Source: Clostridiales bacterium (GTDB lineage: Bacteria > Bacillota > Clostridia > Lachnospirales > Lachnospiraceae). From it: 35,733 bases of DNA. The stretch spans positions 1 through 35,733 of the forward strand of contig JAAZDK010000065.1 of assembly GCA_012512855.1 (NCBI GenBank). The letters are read 5' to 3'. Positions 1-20,700 of this stretch are shown in pieces. The position numbers and the translations under genes are program-made. Each line of letters opens with the position of its first letter. The stretch's first letter is position 1. A model generated the notes under the pieces. It saw only the letters and a program-made list of their open reading frames with translations. It was not told where the DNA came from and did not search any database.

Positions 1-7004
<7,004 letters not shown>

Positions 7005-7125
7005 GCCGGGGATGAAAGTGACAGGTATAATGACTGAAAAAATCAGCTTAGGACAGACCGAGAGATATGGGATACTTAAAGACTGTTTTATAAAATCAAA
7101 GTATATATTACAAATATAACAATAA

Positions 7126-7386
<261 letters not shown>

Positions 7387-7419
7387 GTAACTTCTGTTGC
7401 AGGAAATGGAGGGTAAGCT

Positions 7420-8190
7420 ATGAATGCCGGTTTTGCAGTAGCTCTGATTATCATGCTGCTTATGCTTGTATTTGCTTTCATTATCATCAGAATTATAGCC
7501 TATTATACCGGAAACAGAATCAGGGATTATGCCGTGGAGCAAATGCAGGCCTATGACATGCTGATTCGGAAAAAAACGGAAGAGCTTAATGAAATTAAAA
7601 ATCAACTGGATGCCGAAAAGAAAAAAGCCGCCCAAAAGGATATGCTGCAAATTGATGATAAGGAAATTCCGGAGGTTTTTGCTCCACCCTTTGCGGAATA
7701 TCGTAATTATGAGCTCTTTTCGGACTACAGGAGAATAAAAGAGAATTTCCAGTATACGGAGGAAGATATAAAGGAACAGGTAGAATTACTCTTGCAGGAT
7801 ACACAAAATGATAATCGCTATCAAAGCCTGGAATCCTTGCTGTTAAAATTGAACAACGACAATGTATATAAAATTTCTTCACTGCAGCCGGAGGAACAGC
7901 TGGAGCTTATCAGCGAAATTGTTAACGATGATGAAAAAAGCTTGCTGAACGAGTATATGGCTGACTGTAAAGAGTTTTCCTGCATTGACTTTTGCCAATG
8001 GCTTTATGTACAAAGGGTACTGTCTGACAACAGCATACGGATTAGATGCTCACAAGACTGTGAGATTACCGCTCTTAAGAGCAAATTGGTATCGATAGAG
8101 CCGGATCAGGGCCTATGCGAAGGCTTTCAGATATTCAGAGGAAATAAATTATACGACTTCGGTATTCGGATTAGTGAACTGATGAATTAA
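7420..8190 (+). CDS. Fused b-delta-like peripheral stalk protein of the divergent F-type ATPase
   Basis: 256 residues, start supported by GGAGGG about 9 bases upstream. One N-terminal membrane helix (about 5-28) is followed by a charged coiled coil (about 32-75), as in subunit b. A mainly helical middle follows. The C-terminal 55 residues show an alternating beta pattern ending EGF-QIFRGNKLYDFGIR, which resembles the delta-subunit ending GGFVIRIGDKVxDxSVR. Position between the c- and alpha-like genes is where atpF and atpH normally sit. I read it as a b-delta fusion forming the stator that holds the alpha3beta3 head to the membrane. The b part is clear from architecture; the delta part rests on a short motif and gene order. 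Confidence 0.72.
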   Translation: MNAGFAVALIIMLLMLVFAFIIIRIIAYYTGNRIRDYAVEQMQAYDMLIRKKTEELNEIKNQLDAEKKKAAQKDMLQIDDKEIPEVFAPPFAEYRNYELFSDYRRIKENFQYTEEDIKEQVELLLQDTQNDNRYQSLESLLLKLNNDNVYKISSLQPEEQLELISEIVNDDEKSLLNEYMADCKEFSCIDFCQWLYVQRVLSDNSIRIRCSQDCEITALKSKLVSIEPDQGLCEGFQIFRGNKLYDFGIRISELMN

Positions 8191-8215
8191 AAAATAAAAG
8201 GCTAAGGTGATCGTA

Positions 8216-9541
8216 TTGAGTAAGCATGTTGATGAATTAATAGAGAAAAAGATAACTGCCATAAAAAGCAAAAAGAATATATATGAGCTGGGCAGGGTAT
8301 CAAATGTTAATGATTATATCATAGAGGCTGAAGGTCTGGATAATGTAAGCTTCTATGAAAGAGTTACTATTGAGGATAAGGCTGAAGGATATGTCAATGC
8401 CATAGGGCAAAGATATGTAACCATCGCAATTACAAAGAAAAACGGAGATATTTATACAGGTGATGCTGTAATAGCTTCCGGTGAGGAGTTTTGCGGACAC
8501 TATTCACCTGATTCGGTAGGTCATATAGTAGATATGTTTGGAGAGGACAAGCTCACCGGAAAGAAGTTTGACAACATAGTCAAGCTTTCCATTGAAACGA
8601 AGCCGATTCCGATTATGGATCGAAGCAGTGTTTGCCGTCCTCTGCTTACCGGAGTTACAGGAATTGATATGATCTATCCTGTGGGCCGGGGACAAAGACA
8701 GCTGATAATTGGTGATAAAAAGACCGGAAAAACACAGATTGCCCTTGATACGATAGTTAACCAAAAGGGCAAGGATGTTCTCTGCATATATACTGCAATC
8801 GGAAAGACCAAGAAGGAGGTCAAGGAGGTATATACGGAGCTTCTTAAGCGCGGTGCCATGGAGTATACCGTAATTATGGCCGCATTTAACGATGAGTGCC
8901 CTCCTGTTCTGCATAATACTCCCTTTGTGGCTTTGGCAGTGGCAGAGAAATATATGCTGGATCATAATATGGACGTTCTGGTTGTACTTGATGATTTGAA
9001 GAGACACGCTGATGTTTATCGTGAAATTAGCATACTTACAGGCAAGGTTCCGGGGCGTGATGCCTATCCCTCCGATATGTTCTATACCCATGCGAGACTT
9101 TTGGAAAAGGGATGCCAGCACAAGAACGGCGGTTCAATCACCATTCTTCCTATCGCCGAGACAAAGGGAGGGGACATTACCGATTACATATCAACTAATA
9201 TCATTTCCATTACCGACGGCCAGATTGTTTTGTCATCCAAGAATTTTGAAAAGGGTATGAGACCTGCCATTGATTATACTCTGTCCGTATCCAGATTAGG
9301 TGGTGCCGTACAGACAGAGCAGATCAAAAGGATTGGAGCAAAGGTCAGAATGGAGCTCTTGTCCTATCTTGAGACCTGTGATGTATACGAGCTGGCAAAT
9401 ATCGATGAGATGAGTCCTGAGCTGGCGGCGAAGATGATTAACGGCAGGGAGATAAGAAACCGTCTGAACCAGTATAAGTTCAGTCCTGTTAGTCTTGAGA
9501 AGATGAGTACTCTATTTGATGGCCTGGTAGATTATGACTGA
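8216..9541 (+). CDS. F1-type ATPase alpha-subunit-like protein
   Basis: I prefer TTG 8216 as start because AAGGTGATC (8204-8212), a match to the 16S rRNA 3' end, lies just before it and the product MSKHVDELIEKK aligns with alpha N-termini; GTG 8207 is the alternative. The 441-residue product has the beta-barrel domain (to about 80), GRGQRQLIIG followed by P-loop GDKKTGKT (166-173), LDDL Walker B region, the NxISITDGQI segment, and SVSRLGGA with the arginine finger at about R360. It ends about 65 residues earlier than E. coli alpha, so most of the C-terminal helical domain is missing. Role: non-catalytic nucleotide-binding subunit of an alpha3beta3 head, supplying the arginine finger. Beta and gamma partners follow. 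High sequence similarity to AtpA in the core is obvious by eye. Confidence 0.93.
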   Translation: MSKHVDELIEKKITAIKSKKNIYELGRVSNVNDYIIEAEGLDNVSFYERVTIEDKAEGYVNAIGQRYVTIAITKKNGDIYTGDAVIASGEEFCGHYSPDSVGHIVDMFGEDKLTGKKFDNIVKLSIETKPIPIMDRSSVCRPLLTGVTGIDMIYPVGRGQRQLIIGDKKTGKTQIALDTIVNQKGKDVLCIYTAIGKTKKEVKEVYTELLKRGAMEYTVIMAAFNDECPPVLHNTPFVALAVAEKYMLDHNMDVLVVLDDLKRHADVYREISILTGKVPGRDAYPSDMFYTHARLLEKGCQHKNGGSITILPIAETKGGDITDYISTNIISITDGQIVLSSKNFEKGMRPAIDYTLSVSRLGGAVQTEQIKRIGAKVRMELLSYLETCDVYELANIDEMSPELAAKMINGREIRNRLNQYKFSPVSLEKMSTLFDGLVDYD

Positions 9542-9584
9542 CAATTGGTATTAGAAAATATGTAAAAGAAAGCGTGTGTTTTAT

Positions 9585-10367
9585 ATGAATATAAAAAGCA
9601 TAGTCAAGGTAATGAACTTCCATTCCTTAATCCGTGTTGATAACGCCATGAAAAAGGCTAATAAATATCTTCAGCTGGAAAAGGAAGCAGCAGATATCAT
9701 GGATATGATTGTAAACAACAGAAATTTCATTCTGGATAAAAGGCTATGGGAGATTGATAAGAGCAAGCCTACTCTGAACATTTACTTCGGAAGTGACTAC
9801 GGATTTTGCGGAAGTATTAACTTTCTGATTAACCAGCAGCTTATGAAAGAGCCTGAGGCGAAAAAAGTACTCATAGGAAAGAAGGTTCGTGATGTCAGGG
9901 AGGGTGTCATCCTGAAGCTTTCCAGAGAGGAATTTATTCAGCGCTATGAAGAGGTGGAAAGGATACTGTCCAGCAGCATAATAAACCGTGAGCACTCTGA
10001 AATTTATTTAATATACAATCATTTCCATAATATTAGCAATATAGAACTGGTCAAGAAGAAGATTTTCCCCTTTGATATAGTAGCCGGTGGCAAGGGCAAG
10101 TACAAGGAGGACTATTATATCGAAGGCGATGCAAACACCATATTGATTAACCTGGTTATTTCCTACCTCAACTATGAGGTGAAAATCGCCAATGTTAACA
10201 GCTTTGCATCTGAGAATATTATGAGACAGAATTCAACCTCGGAGTCCCTGAAGAAGATAGAAGAAAAAGAAGTAATTGATTTAATGGAGGCCAGAAAGGA
10301 AAGGGCCCAGAAGGAATTCAGAAAGGTTATCGAAAACTATGTTAAGAAAGATAGATACAAGGGGTGA
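9585..10367 (+). CDS. F1-type ATPase gamma-subunit-like central shaft
   Basis: ATG 9585 is preferred over GTG 9576: MNIKSIVKVMNFHSLIRVDNAMKKA aligns in register with the start of gamma (KEIRSKIxSVQNTQKITxAM), broken here only by length. The product is 260 residues against about 285 in usual AtpG. A GSDYGFCGSIN segment at about 68-78 matches the gamma motif SDRGLCGGLN. The C-terminal helix starting ASENIMRQNSTSESL (about 207) matches the ASEQxARMxAMxxAT shaft helix. These two helices make the antiparallel coiled-coil rotor shaft that turns in the alpha3beta3 head and contacts the c-ring. Its presence separates this system from FliI, Rho or secretion ATPases. It lies 43 bp after alpha and 3 bp before beta. 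Confidence 0.9.
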   Translation: MNIKSIVKVMNFHSLIRVDNAMKKANKYLQLEKEAADIMDMIVNNRNFILDKRLWEIDKSKPTLNIYFGSDYGFCGSINFLINQQLMKEPEAKKVLIGKKVRDVREGVILKLSREEFIQRYEEVERILSSSIINREHSEIYLIYNHFHNISNIELVKKKIFPFDIVAGGKGKYKEDYYIEGDANTILINLVISYLNYEVKIANVNSFASENIMRQNSTSESLKKIEEKEVIDLMEARKERAQKEFRKVIENYVKKDRYKG

Positions 10368-10370
10368 TAA

Positions 10371-13256
<2,886 letters not shown>

Positions 13257-13281
13257 ATTAAGATAATCAGGGGGCGGCAGA

Positions 13282-14718
13282 TTGTTTGGCAGGTTTTTTG
13301 GCAGATTGAAGGACAAGCCTGATGGAAAATTTATAAGTAGGATAAGAAGCAGATTGACTGGAAATAGCATAAATATGGTAAGGGTCTGGTCTGTCTTGTC
13401 CGTGCTTATCATGATGCTCATTATTATAATAGCGGCTAATGTTATCCTAAAGCCCGAGGAAGAGCCTGTAGAGCACAAGGAAGAGCCGGAATATGTATTT
13501 GACAGTGAAGGCTTTGTATTGGCAAGCGACAGGCTCTATGCAATCCTGTCAGGGGAGCAAAAGCCACAGGGCTGGGATGAGGTAAAATGCAGCTTCCCTT
13601 CAGCCAGCAGCTTAATTCTTAAGGATGGCATATATTATATAGAAACGGAGGAGACCAGCATCAGGCTGGATAATAGCTATCCTCTTTTTATCAATGAAGG
13701 CTCCTATATTTATCTTTATCATAATGATTTTAAGCTGATCAATGAGCAATTGGAATCAATTGGCAGCAAAATGGGAAGCTATATAAGCGGTACCGGCCTG
13801 TTTAATGAGGAAAAAGTACGTGATATCAAGGATATTATAATAGCTCTGAGGCTTCCTTGTGAGCTTTACATAGGATTGGACGATTTCAGGCTTGAGCTCT
13901 GGGACAGGGAAATGGTTATACCAAGGGATTCAGTAATATTATGGAGGAGCGACAGTATTTCATATATTAATCTCTATGACGAGAGCATGACCGTGAATAC
14001 CGTTAAAATATCGGACCCAACGGCCATGATGAATTTCAGCCGGCAAAGAATAAGCTACAGATCATTTTGTGATCGGCTGGAAAACCAGGGAAGTGGAAGC
14101 GAAAGAATTGAAAAGCTCCTTATTACGGAGGAGCTGTATCAGTATTATATGGCCAATAAATTTATATATGCAGGCGACAAGACCTTCTATAAAATTAATG
14201 ACGATTATTGTATGGAAACGGGTGACGGAAGATACATAATCAATGATGCGCCTCTTTATGTGACAGATGAGAAAAGGATTATTTTGCCTGCCGATTATGT
14301 GCTGGTTCAGCCAAGGCTTTATCTGATGAACAGAGCTACTGCATTATCGGATATTACAATGGATGCCAATGCTGTATATATAAATTACAACGGACAGCTT
14401 AGTTCCTTTACAGAATTGTTTTTATATAACGGAAAGGATACATATATTTTCTTTGATAATCTGGAACTTTATTGGGGAGATAAGAAGCTTGAAATATCAC
14501 CCTTATCATATGTGATGACAGACAGCAACGGATACATTGATATATATAATTATGAAAACGACGAATATATCACAGAACATATACAGGGCTATCAGGATGT
14601 CTTTGTTAAGCTAAAGGATGGTGCGACCATAAATCTAAGCAAGGACATAATGTACCGGGTTGACGGTCAGGAATTCATGCTTTTTAAAAATCCTTCATTA
14701 TTAAATGAGGTACAATAA
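13282..14718 (+). CDS. Type II membrane protein with two extracytoplasmic modules
   Basis: Start is TTG 13282, with AGGGGG at about 13269-13274 before it. The 478 residues comprise a basic cytoplasmic tail (1-34), one membrane helix (about 35-56), and two beta-rich modules outside. The first (about 65-270) resembles the N-terminal module of the giant protein that follows: both begin with 'D/EGF-L/V' and include 'YPL-F/Y-IN' near the same place. The second (about 295-478) is clearly related to the C-terminal part of the preceding protein ('NGKDTYIFF', 'EISPLSYV', 'INLSKDIMYR', 'GQEFMLF'). It thus bridges its two neighbours by homology. Role inferred: structural part of the same envelope complex. 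No known family recognised. Confidence 0.8.
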   Translation: MFGRFFGRLKDKPDGKFISRIRSRLTGNSINMVRVWSVLSVLIMMLIIIIAANVILKPEEEPVEHKEEPEYVFDSEGFVLASDRLYAILSGEQKPQGWDEVKCSFPSASSLILKDGIYYIETEETSIRLDNSYPLFINEGSYIYLYHNDFKLINEQLESIGSKMGSYISGTGLFNEEKVRDIKDIIIALRLPCELYIGLDDFRLELWDREMVIPRDSVILWRSDSISYINLYDESMTVNTVKISDPTAMMNFSRQRISYRSFCDRLENQGSGSERIEKLLITEELYQYYMANKFIYAGDKTFYKINDDYCMETGDGRYIINDAPLYVTDEKRIILPADYVLVQPRLYLMNRATALSDITMDANAVYINYNGQLSSFTELFLYNGKDTYIFFDNLELYWGDKKLEISPLSYVMTDSNGYIDIYNYENDEYITEHIQGYQDVFVKLKDGATINLSKDIMYRVDGQEFMLFKNPSLLNEVQ

Positions 14719-14731
14719 AGGGGAGGAGCTT

Positions 14732-17700
14732 ATGAAAAGAAGCAGGTTAATAATAGGTCTGATATATGGCTTATTAGCTGTAACTGCATTAACGGTTTTT
14801 TTGGTAATTAGGCTGAATGTTTTCTCAGTATATCTGGTATTGAATCATGACGGATTTTTAATCAGTCAGGATGAAATATCAAAAAATATATTTGCCGACA
14901 GTTTGGATACAACAGCCGCCGATTACAAATTAACTCCTTTTTCCGTATCAGACATTATATACAAGAGATCAGGTAAATATTATCTGGGAGAGGATAAGAT
15001 TCCTATAAGCAAGGCATATCCTCTTTATATAAATAATGCAACTACAACTATGCAGCTGGATGGCAGTTCGGAGCTGGTTACGGATGATTTTGAATTCCTT
15101 AAAAGCTATCCGGGCTTGTATATTATCGATGGAAAGTCCTTTAATCCTGACTTTGAAAGGGCCTACAGGGAGGAGTTCATTCTTCAGAGTCTGTCAAACG
15201 GACTCTTTATCAATACGAAGGAAATGACACTTAAGGGAAATTTCTTTATTGAAAAGAACATACCCATCAATTCCATTATCCGTTTTATGGAGAATGAAGT
15301 AAGATATTACAGTGTAAGCGGAAATAAGCTGATTCTTTCATATATAAAACCTTTAAACAGTACATCTGTTGTTGTTATCGAGGACAAGAGCTACCTGTAT
15401 TATGACTTTCTGGAAAGACTGGGCCTATACGAAAGGGATGAGCTTAAGGATCCTGAAGGTGTGCCGGAGCAGGATAACCAAAGCGGAAATATCGCTGTTA
15501 ACACCCCTACTCCTACGCCTACTCCTACACCCATCCCGCCTGCCGATAACATAAATGAGCATACTGAAGCTATGGATGAAGCCGGCAATGATCAGTCACA
15601 GATCGGACATGACCTTGTACCGGTTGAGACGGATATTGCTGTGCTTACGGCAACTCCCAAGCCTGTTGAACCTGCAGGAAAAGAAAAAGACAGGAAGGAT
15701 ACTGAGTCCAATCAGAAAGATAACGAAGATCTTGAGTCTGATCTTCCGTCTTCCGAAGAGCAAAAGCCTTCAGAAAAGCCGATCCCGACCAAACAGCCGG
15801 CCAAGCCTGCAAAGCCTGCAAAACCGGCTGAACCTGCCAAACCGGTAGATTTGCCGGAAATACCGGAATATGAAATTCAGCAGCCGCTGGAGAGTGATGA
15901 AGTGGATCCCGGCAGTGGTTTGGAAGAGGATGAGGAAGATGAAAAGAAATGGAAGAAGCCGGTTGTTACCCTGGGAGAATTTGCCACATCGGTCTATTCA
16001 ATACTTAACAGTCTTAAAATAGAAAATGCGGAATATCTCTATCGTTCCGGAGTAAGCTTTGACATATATGAAGGCTCACAGCTTATAATGAAGAAAAGCT
16101 ATACGGTCTCGGATGAGGTAAAGATAGGTCCTCTTAAGCCTGATACCGAGTACAGGGTAGAGGTTACTATGGCTTACCTTAATGAGAAGGGCCGCAGGGT
16201 GGATGAATTTATTACAGAGGCTGTTGTACGGACAAAGCCCTTAAGCGAGCTTGAGCCTATAAAATTGACATGGGAAAACGGGGATATTTATTACAACAGA
16301 CTGGAGCTTAAGGATCTGGCCATTCTGAATGCGGTAAAGGGTGTCGATTCAGGGGGAGCCTATTTGCTTAATGAAACAGTACAGTATTTAAGCAGAATTG
16401 AGCTTAAGGTAACAGGAAGAGACAATGAAAGCCTGAAGTATAACTTCACAATGAACAGCAAAGAGCTGAATGACTTAAGGAATGGCAGATACATAATATA
16501 CACCACCACGGGAAGCATCAAATCAAATACCTGGTATTACTATGAGTTTGCATTTTATGATCGTTTTGGCAATGTATTGCCGACGGACGGCCTTCTGAGA
16601 GGGGCATCACATACCTGTAAGCAGCCGCCGGTTGCCAGCATCAGGCTGTTGAAAAATGAAGTAAAGAACATAGAGCTTTCTATTAACATTACTAATCCTG
16701 ACGAAGCAGAAATTGTTGAGAATAGCTTATACTTTGCCCTTTATGATATAGATGGCAATCCTGTCGAGACAATAATTTCCATAATGGGTGAGGATGGAAA
16801 TTACTCCGAAGAGTTAGAGACAGGCTATATCCATTCTCTGACTCTTAACGGGGCTGTAATAAGATTCACTAACCTATTGGATCAACAGCTGTATCATATC
16901 AGAGTATTCTGCAGCTATGACATTAATGACAGTAAAGGTATATATGAAAATGCCGTTATCGGTGAGCTTAAATTTACAACCATACCGATTTCAGCACTGG
17001 GTTATGCATTTTTTGATGTAAAAATAAATACTCTTGATGACAGAAGCGCAAACCTTACCATTAAGCTTGATACAAACAGGACCGACAGGAGACTGGTAGA
17101 GCTTATTTCACATATTGATATTGGATTTGCCAAGGCTGATACAATGGAAAGTGAAGGTATCAGTGTATATCATGAGTGGGTAGAAAGCGGTTCTGCCATT
17201 AACATACCCGAATTGCTGCCTGAAAATAATGGCCTGCTTTCCTTAACGTCGGATGAGGTTATAAGGATGAAGCAGCAGGAGGAGGACGGGGCGTTTACAT
17301 TCTATGTCAGCAACCTGCTGAGCTTTACGGATTATAAGATTCTCATAATGCCCAGGGTATTAATGGGAACCGGGGAGCATGAGGTTCTGCGTGATATCAG
17401 GCCCTATTATAACCCTGACAGCTTCCTTACCCTGAAAAGAACACCGGTAATTGAGATAGATGCTATATATGCCTCATCAAATTTCATTAACTTCTATGGT
17501 GTGTCCGTTAATGATCCTGACAAAGCCATAGTGAAATACCCTGTCACTATTATGGTATATGATGAGGAGGAACGGCTGGTATCTGTTGTAGATATTACGT
17601 CGGAGGAGAATGTGGAGAAGATTGAATTCACAAAGCTTGAGCAGAACAGGCTCTATACCTTCAGATTCTTCGCCTATGAGTTCAATAACGGTACTACCAT

Positions 17701-20700
17701 TGCAACCTATCACAGAAATTATGAATTATATTATTCAGAGCTTTTTGAAAGTAAGCAATATCTTCAGATAGCGACCAGGGAATCAATAACCGGCTCTATC
17801 AGAATTTTGCAGCTGAATAGAAATAAAATAAATTATCAGGTTGACTATCTGGTAAGAGACGGATACATAAGAAGCCACACCAATAAAGTAACCGTATATA
17901 ACGGCTACAGATTTACCAGCAACAGCGTCACCAGGGCATTGTACAGCCTTGAGGTTGATTTTGACGAAAACAGGATAAATGGCTTCCAGATTTATTATAG
18001 CTATATTAAACCTACAAACTATTGGATTTATCTGGAGAATCCTGATACCAATCCATACGCTCAGCCAATAGGCTCTACTACCGTATCCGAGGAAACACTG
18101 GGCTCTGAGTATGCCCGTTGGTCAAATGTAGAGCTGTTTGACAACAGTCGGGAGCTAACAGGAAAACATACCATATATATTGTAGCTGATACCGGCGGTA
18201 ATGGCGGAATTCACTGCTTGTATGGAATTAGATTCCTCAATGCGGAAATAAGTCCTGAGGATAAGTATTATGCAAATATGGAAACAATTATTACAGACGT
18301 GAATCAGGAGCTGGTAGATGCTTCATATTTGCTGTACATCTATAAGGACGGTATATGGCAGGAGGTAATCAGGCATAGCTGGAGCAGAAATACTGACGGT
18401 ACATACAAACTGGATATCTACAGAAGAAATTCCGAGAATAAGGAATACTTGGCGGAATCAAAGATAATTGAGGGCTCGGAAAGAAGCATTTGTTCAAACC
18501 TCTATTATGAGGTGGATAAGGGCTATCATAACTATCGCTTTGAGCTTTACGTGCGGGTATTTACCTACGAAATCCGGCTTGACTATGAAGAATTCAGCAG
18601 TGAGCAGGAAATAATTGGAATACGCACAGAGGAGGATCTGAAAAATATCCGCTTTGGTCTTAATAAAAAATATTTTGTACTGAATGATATTGAGACTACC
18701 GACCAGTTAGTCAGAATTACCAATACTGCCGATTTTAACGGAGAACTGGACTTCAGAGGGCACAGGCTTATCTATAACAGCAGATACCCGTTTATATATC
18801 GGATAGGAAGCAGGGGCATATTACAGAACCTGGTATTGGTTCATAATGCAGCCTGGGGCACGATATCAGATACCAGCAACGTCTCTTATCTGATATATGC
18901 CAATCTGGGCAAAATTAGGAATCTGATGCTGATTTTGAATAATGGAGATGTGAATGAAAGGTACAGATCCGAGGCATGCGGCTTGAGCCTGTATAATCTG
19001 GAGAGCGGAGTTATTGAAAATTTTGTAATAAAGCTCAATAATCCATTTGTTGTCACTAATACTGCTTCAGGATTTGTGACATATAACAGAGGTACTATCA
19101 GGAACGGTTATATTTACGGGGAACCTATAAGAATGACCAATTCCCTGTATATAACAGAATCGCAATACGCTTCCGACAACTATATAGGAGGCTTAGTCAC
19201 CTATAACAGACCGAGTGGTATTATTGAAAATGTATTCAGCCTTATTGATATTTACACAAGGGAAAATCTGTCTGCAAATGACAGTGTTGCTACGATAGTT
19301 TCCAGAAATTATGGAGAGACCAGGAACAGCTTTGCAGTCGGTGATGTATATTATGACAGAAAGATCCGTAAGAATTACGGTCCGGCTTACAGAAACGGCA
19401 GAACCACCAGCCAGGTAAAAAATGTATTTTATCATTCCGATAATGAATACGGTGACACAGACAACAAGTGGATAGCCAAGGCTGTTCTTCATGACATGAC
19501 CTGGTATGATCTTTTGTTTAATGATCCAAGTACAAGCAGAACAAATCAATTTGACTTAAATTATGTAAGAATGGGATATTATCCTCATGTAAAATGGTCA
19601 TACCTGATGCCGGTACAGGAGAATATAAAGCTGCCTGAACTGGACAATAACTATAAGATTGAAATATTAAGCAGCATGGTAGTTGAACAGGGAGATAATT
19701 ATGCCAAGGCGGTAATAACATTCAATAACCCTGAAAAGCTGCCGATTAAAGAAATTAATGTCCGCTGGTTAAATACCCAAATACTATCCCAGGAGGAGGA
19801 CGGAGACTTCTACAGGGTTACCGTGCTGCTGACACTGCCGGCGGTGACCAAGTACTATTCCGAATATACCATTACATCCTTTAAATATACACTGGGCTTC
19901 TCATACCTTGAGTACACCAGGGAATATTATGATGACGAGGAAGCACCTACAATTCCGGCGGAATTCTACATGCCTGTATCCACGTTTGAGGAATGGGTGG
20001 CAATAAAGAATGACTATGAGCAGAACTACCGCCTGGTGGCTGACATAGACTGTAATTATCGTGCTCCACGTGATATAGTGCTGCCCGGAGATTTGACCGT
20101 GGTTGATATTACCAAGGAAAATGCCATTAAGGATGCCTTCAGAGGAAAGCTTGACGGTAACGGATTCAGATTGAGATTTGTAAACACAGGTGAATATGGC
20201 TATGTAATTGGTAAACTGCTGGGAACCGTAAAGAATTTGACGGTAGAGCGTCTGGATCTCACTGAAGGTAAGAGCTCATACAAGGGATTTGTAGGAAGGA
20301 TGATGGAAGGCTCTGTAGTTGACAATGTACATATACTGGGGATGAAGGCGGTAAGCTATCATTACTGTGGTGCTATTGCTGCCGATGCATATATGGCCAT
20401 AATAATGAATTCATCTGCACATGATGTGGAAATAAGCTCAGTGGCTGATGCCGCTTATACCCAGTATATAGGAGGATTGCTGGGTAGACACAGGGCAACC
20501 TCCGCAGAGTCGATTTATGCGGATATAAAAATATATAATTCATATGTTGACAATATTAAAATTGAGGCATTGTCTGCAGGTGATATCGGAGGTGTCGGCG
20601 GCCTTGTAGGACTGATAAGGGCAAGTGCCGAAATCAATAATGTATATGTGGTAAACGGTAAGATAAATACGGTATTTAAGAATGCAGGCGGTTTAATCGG

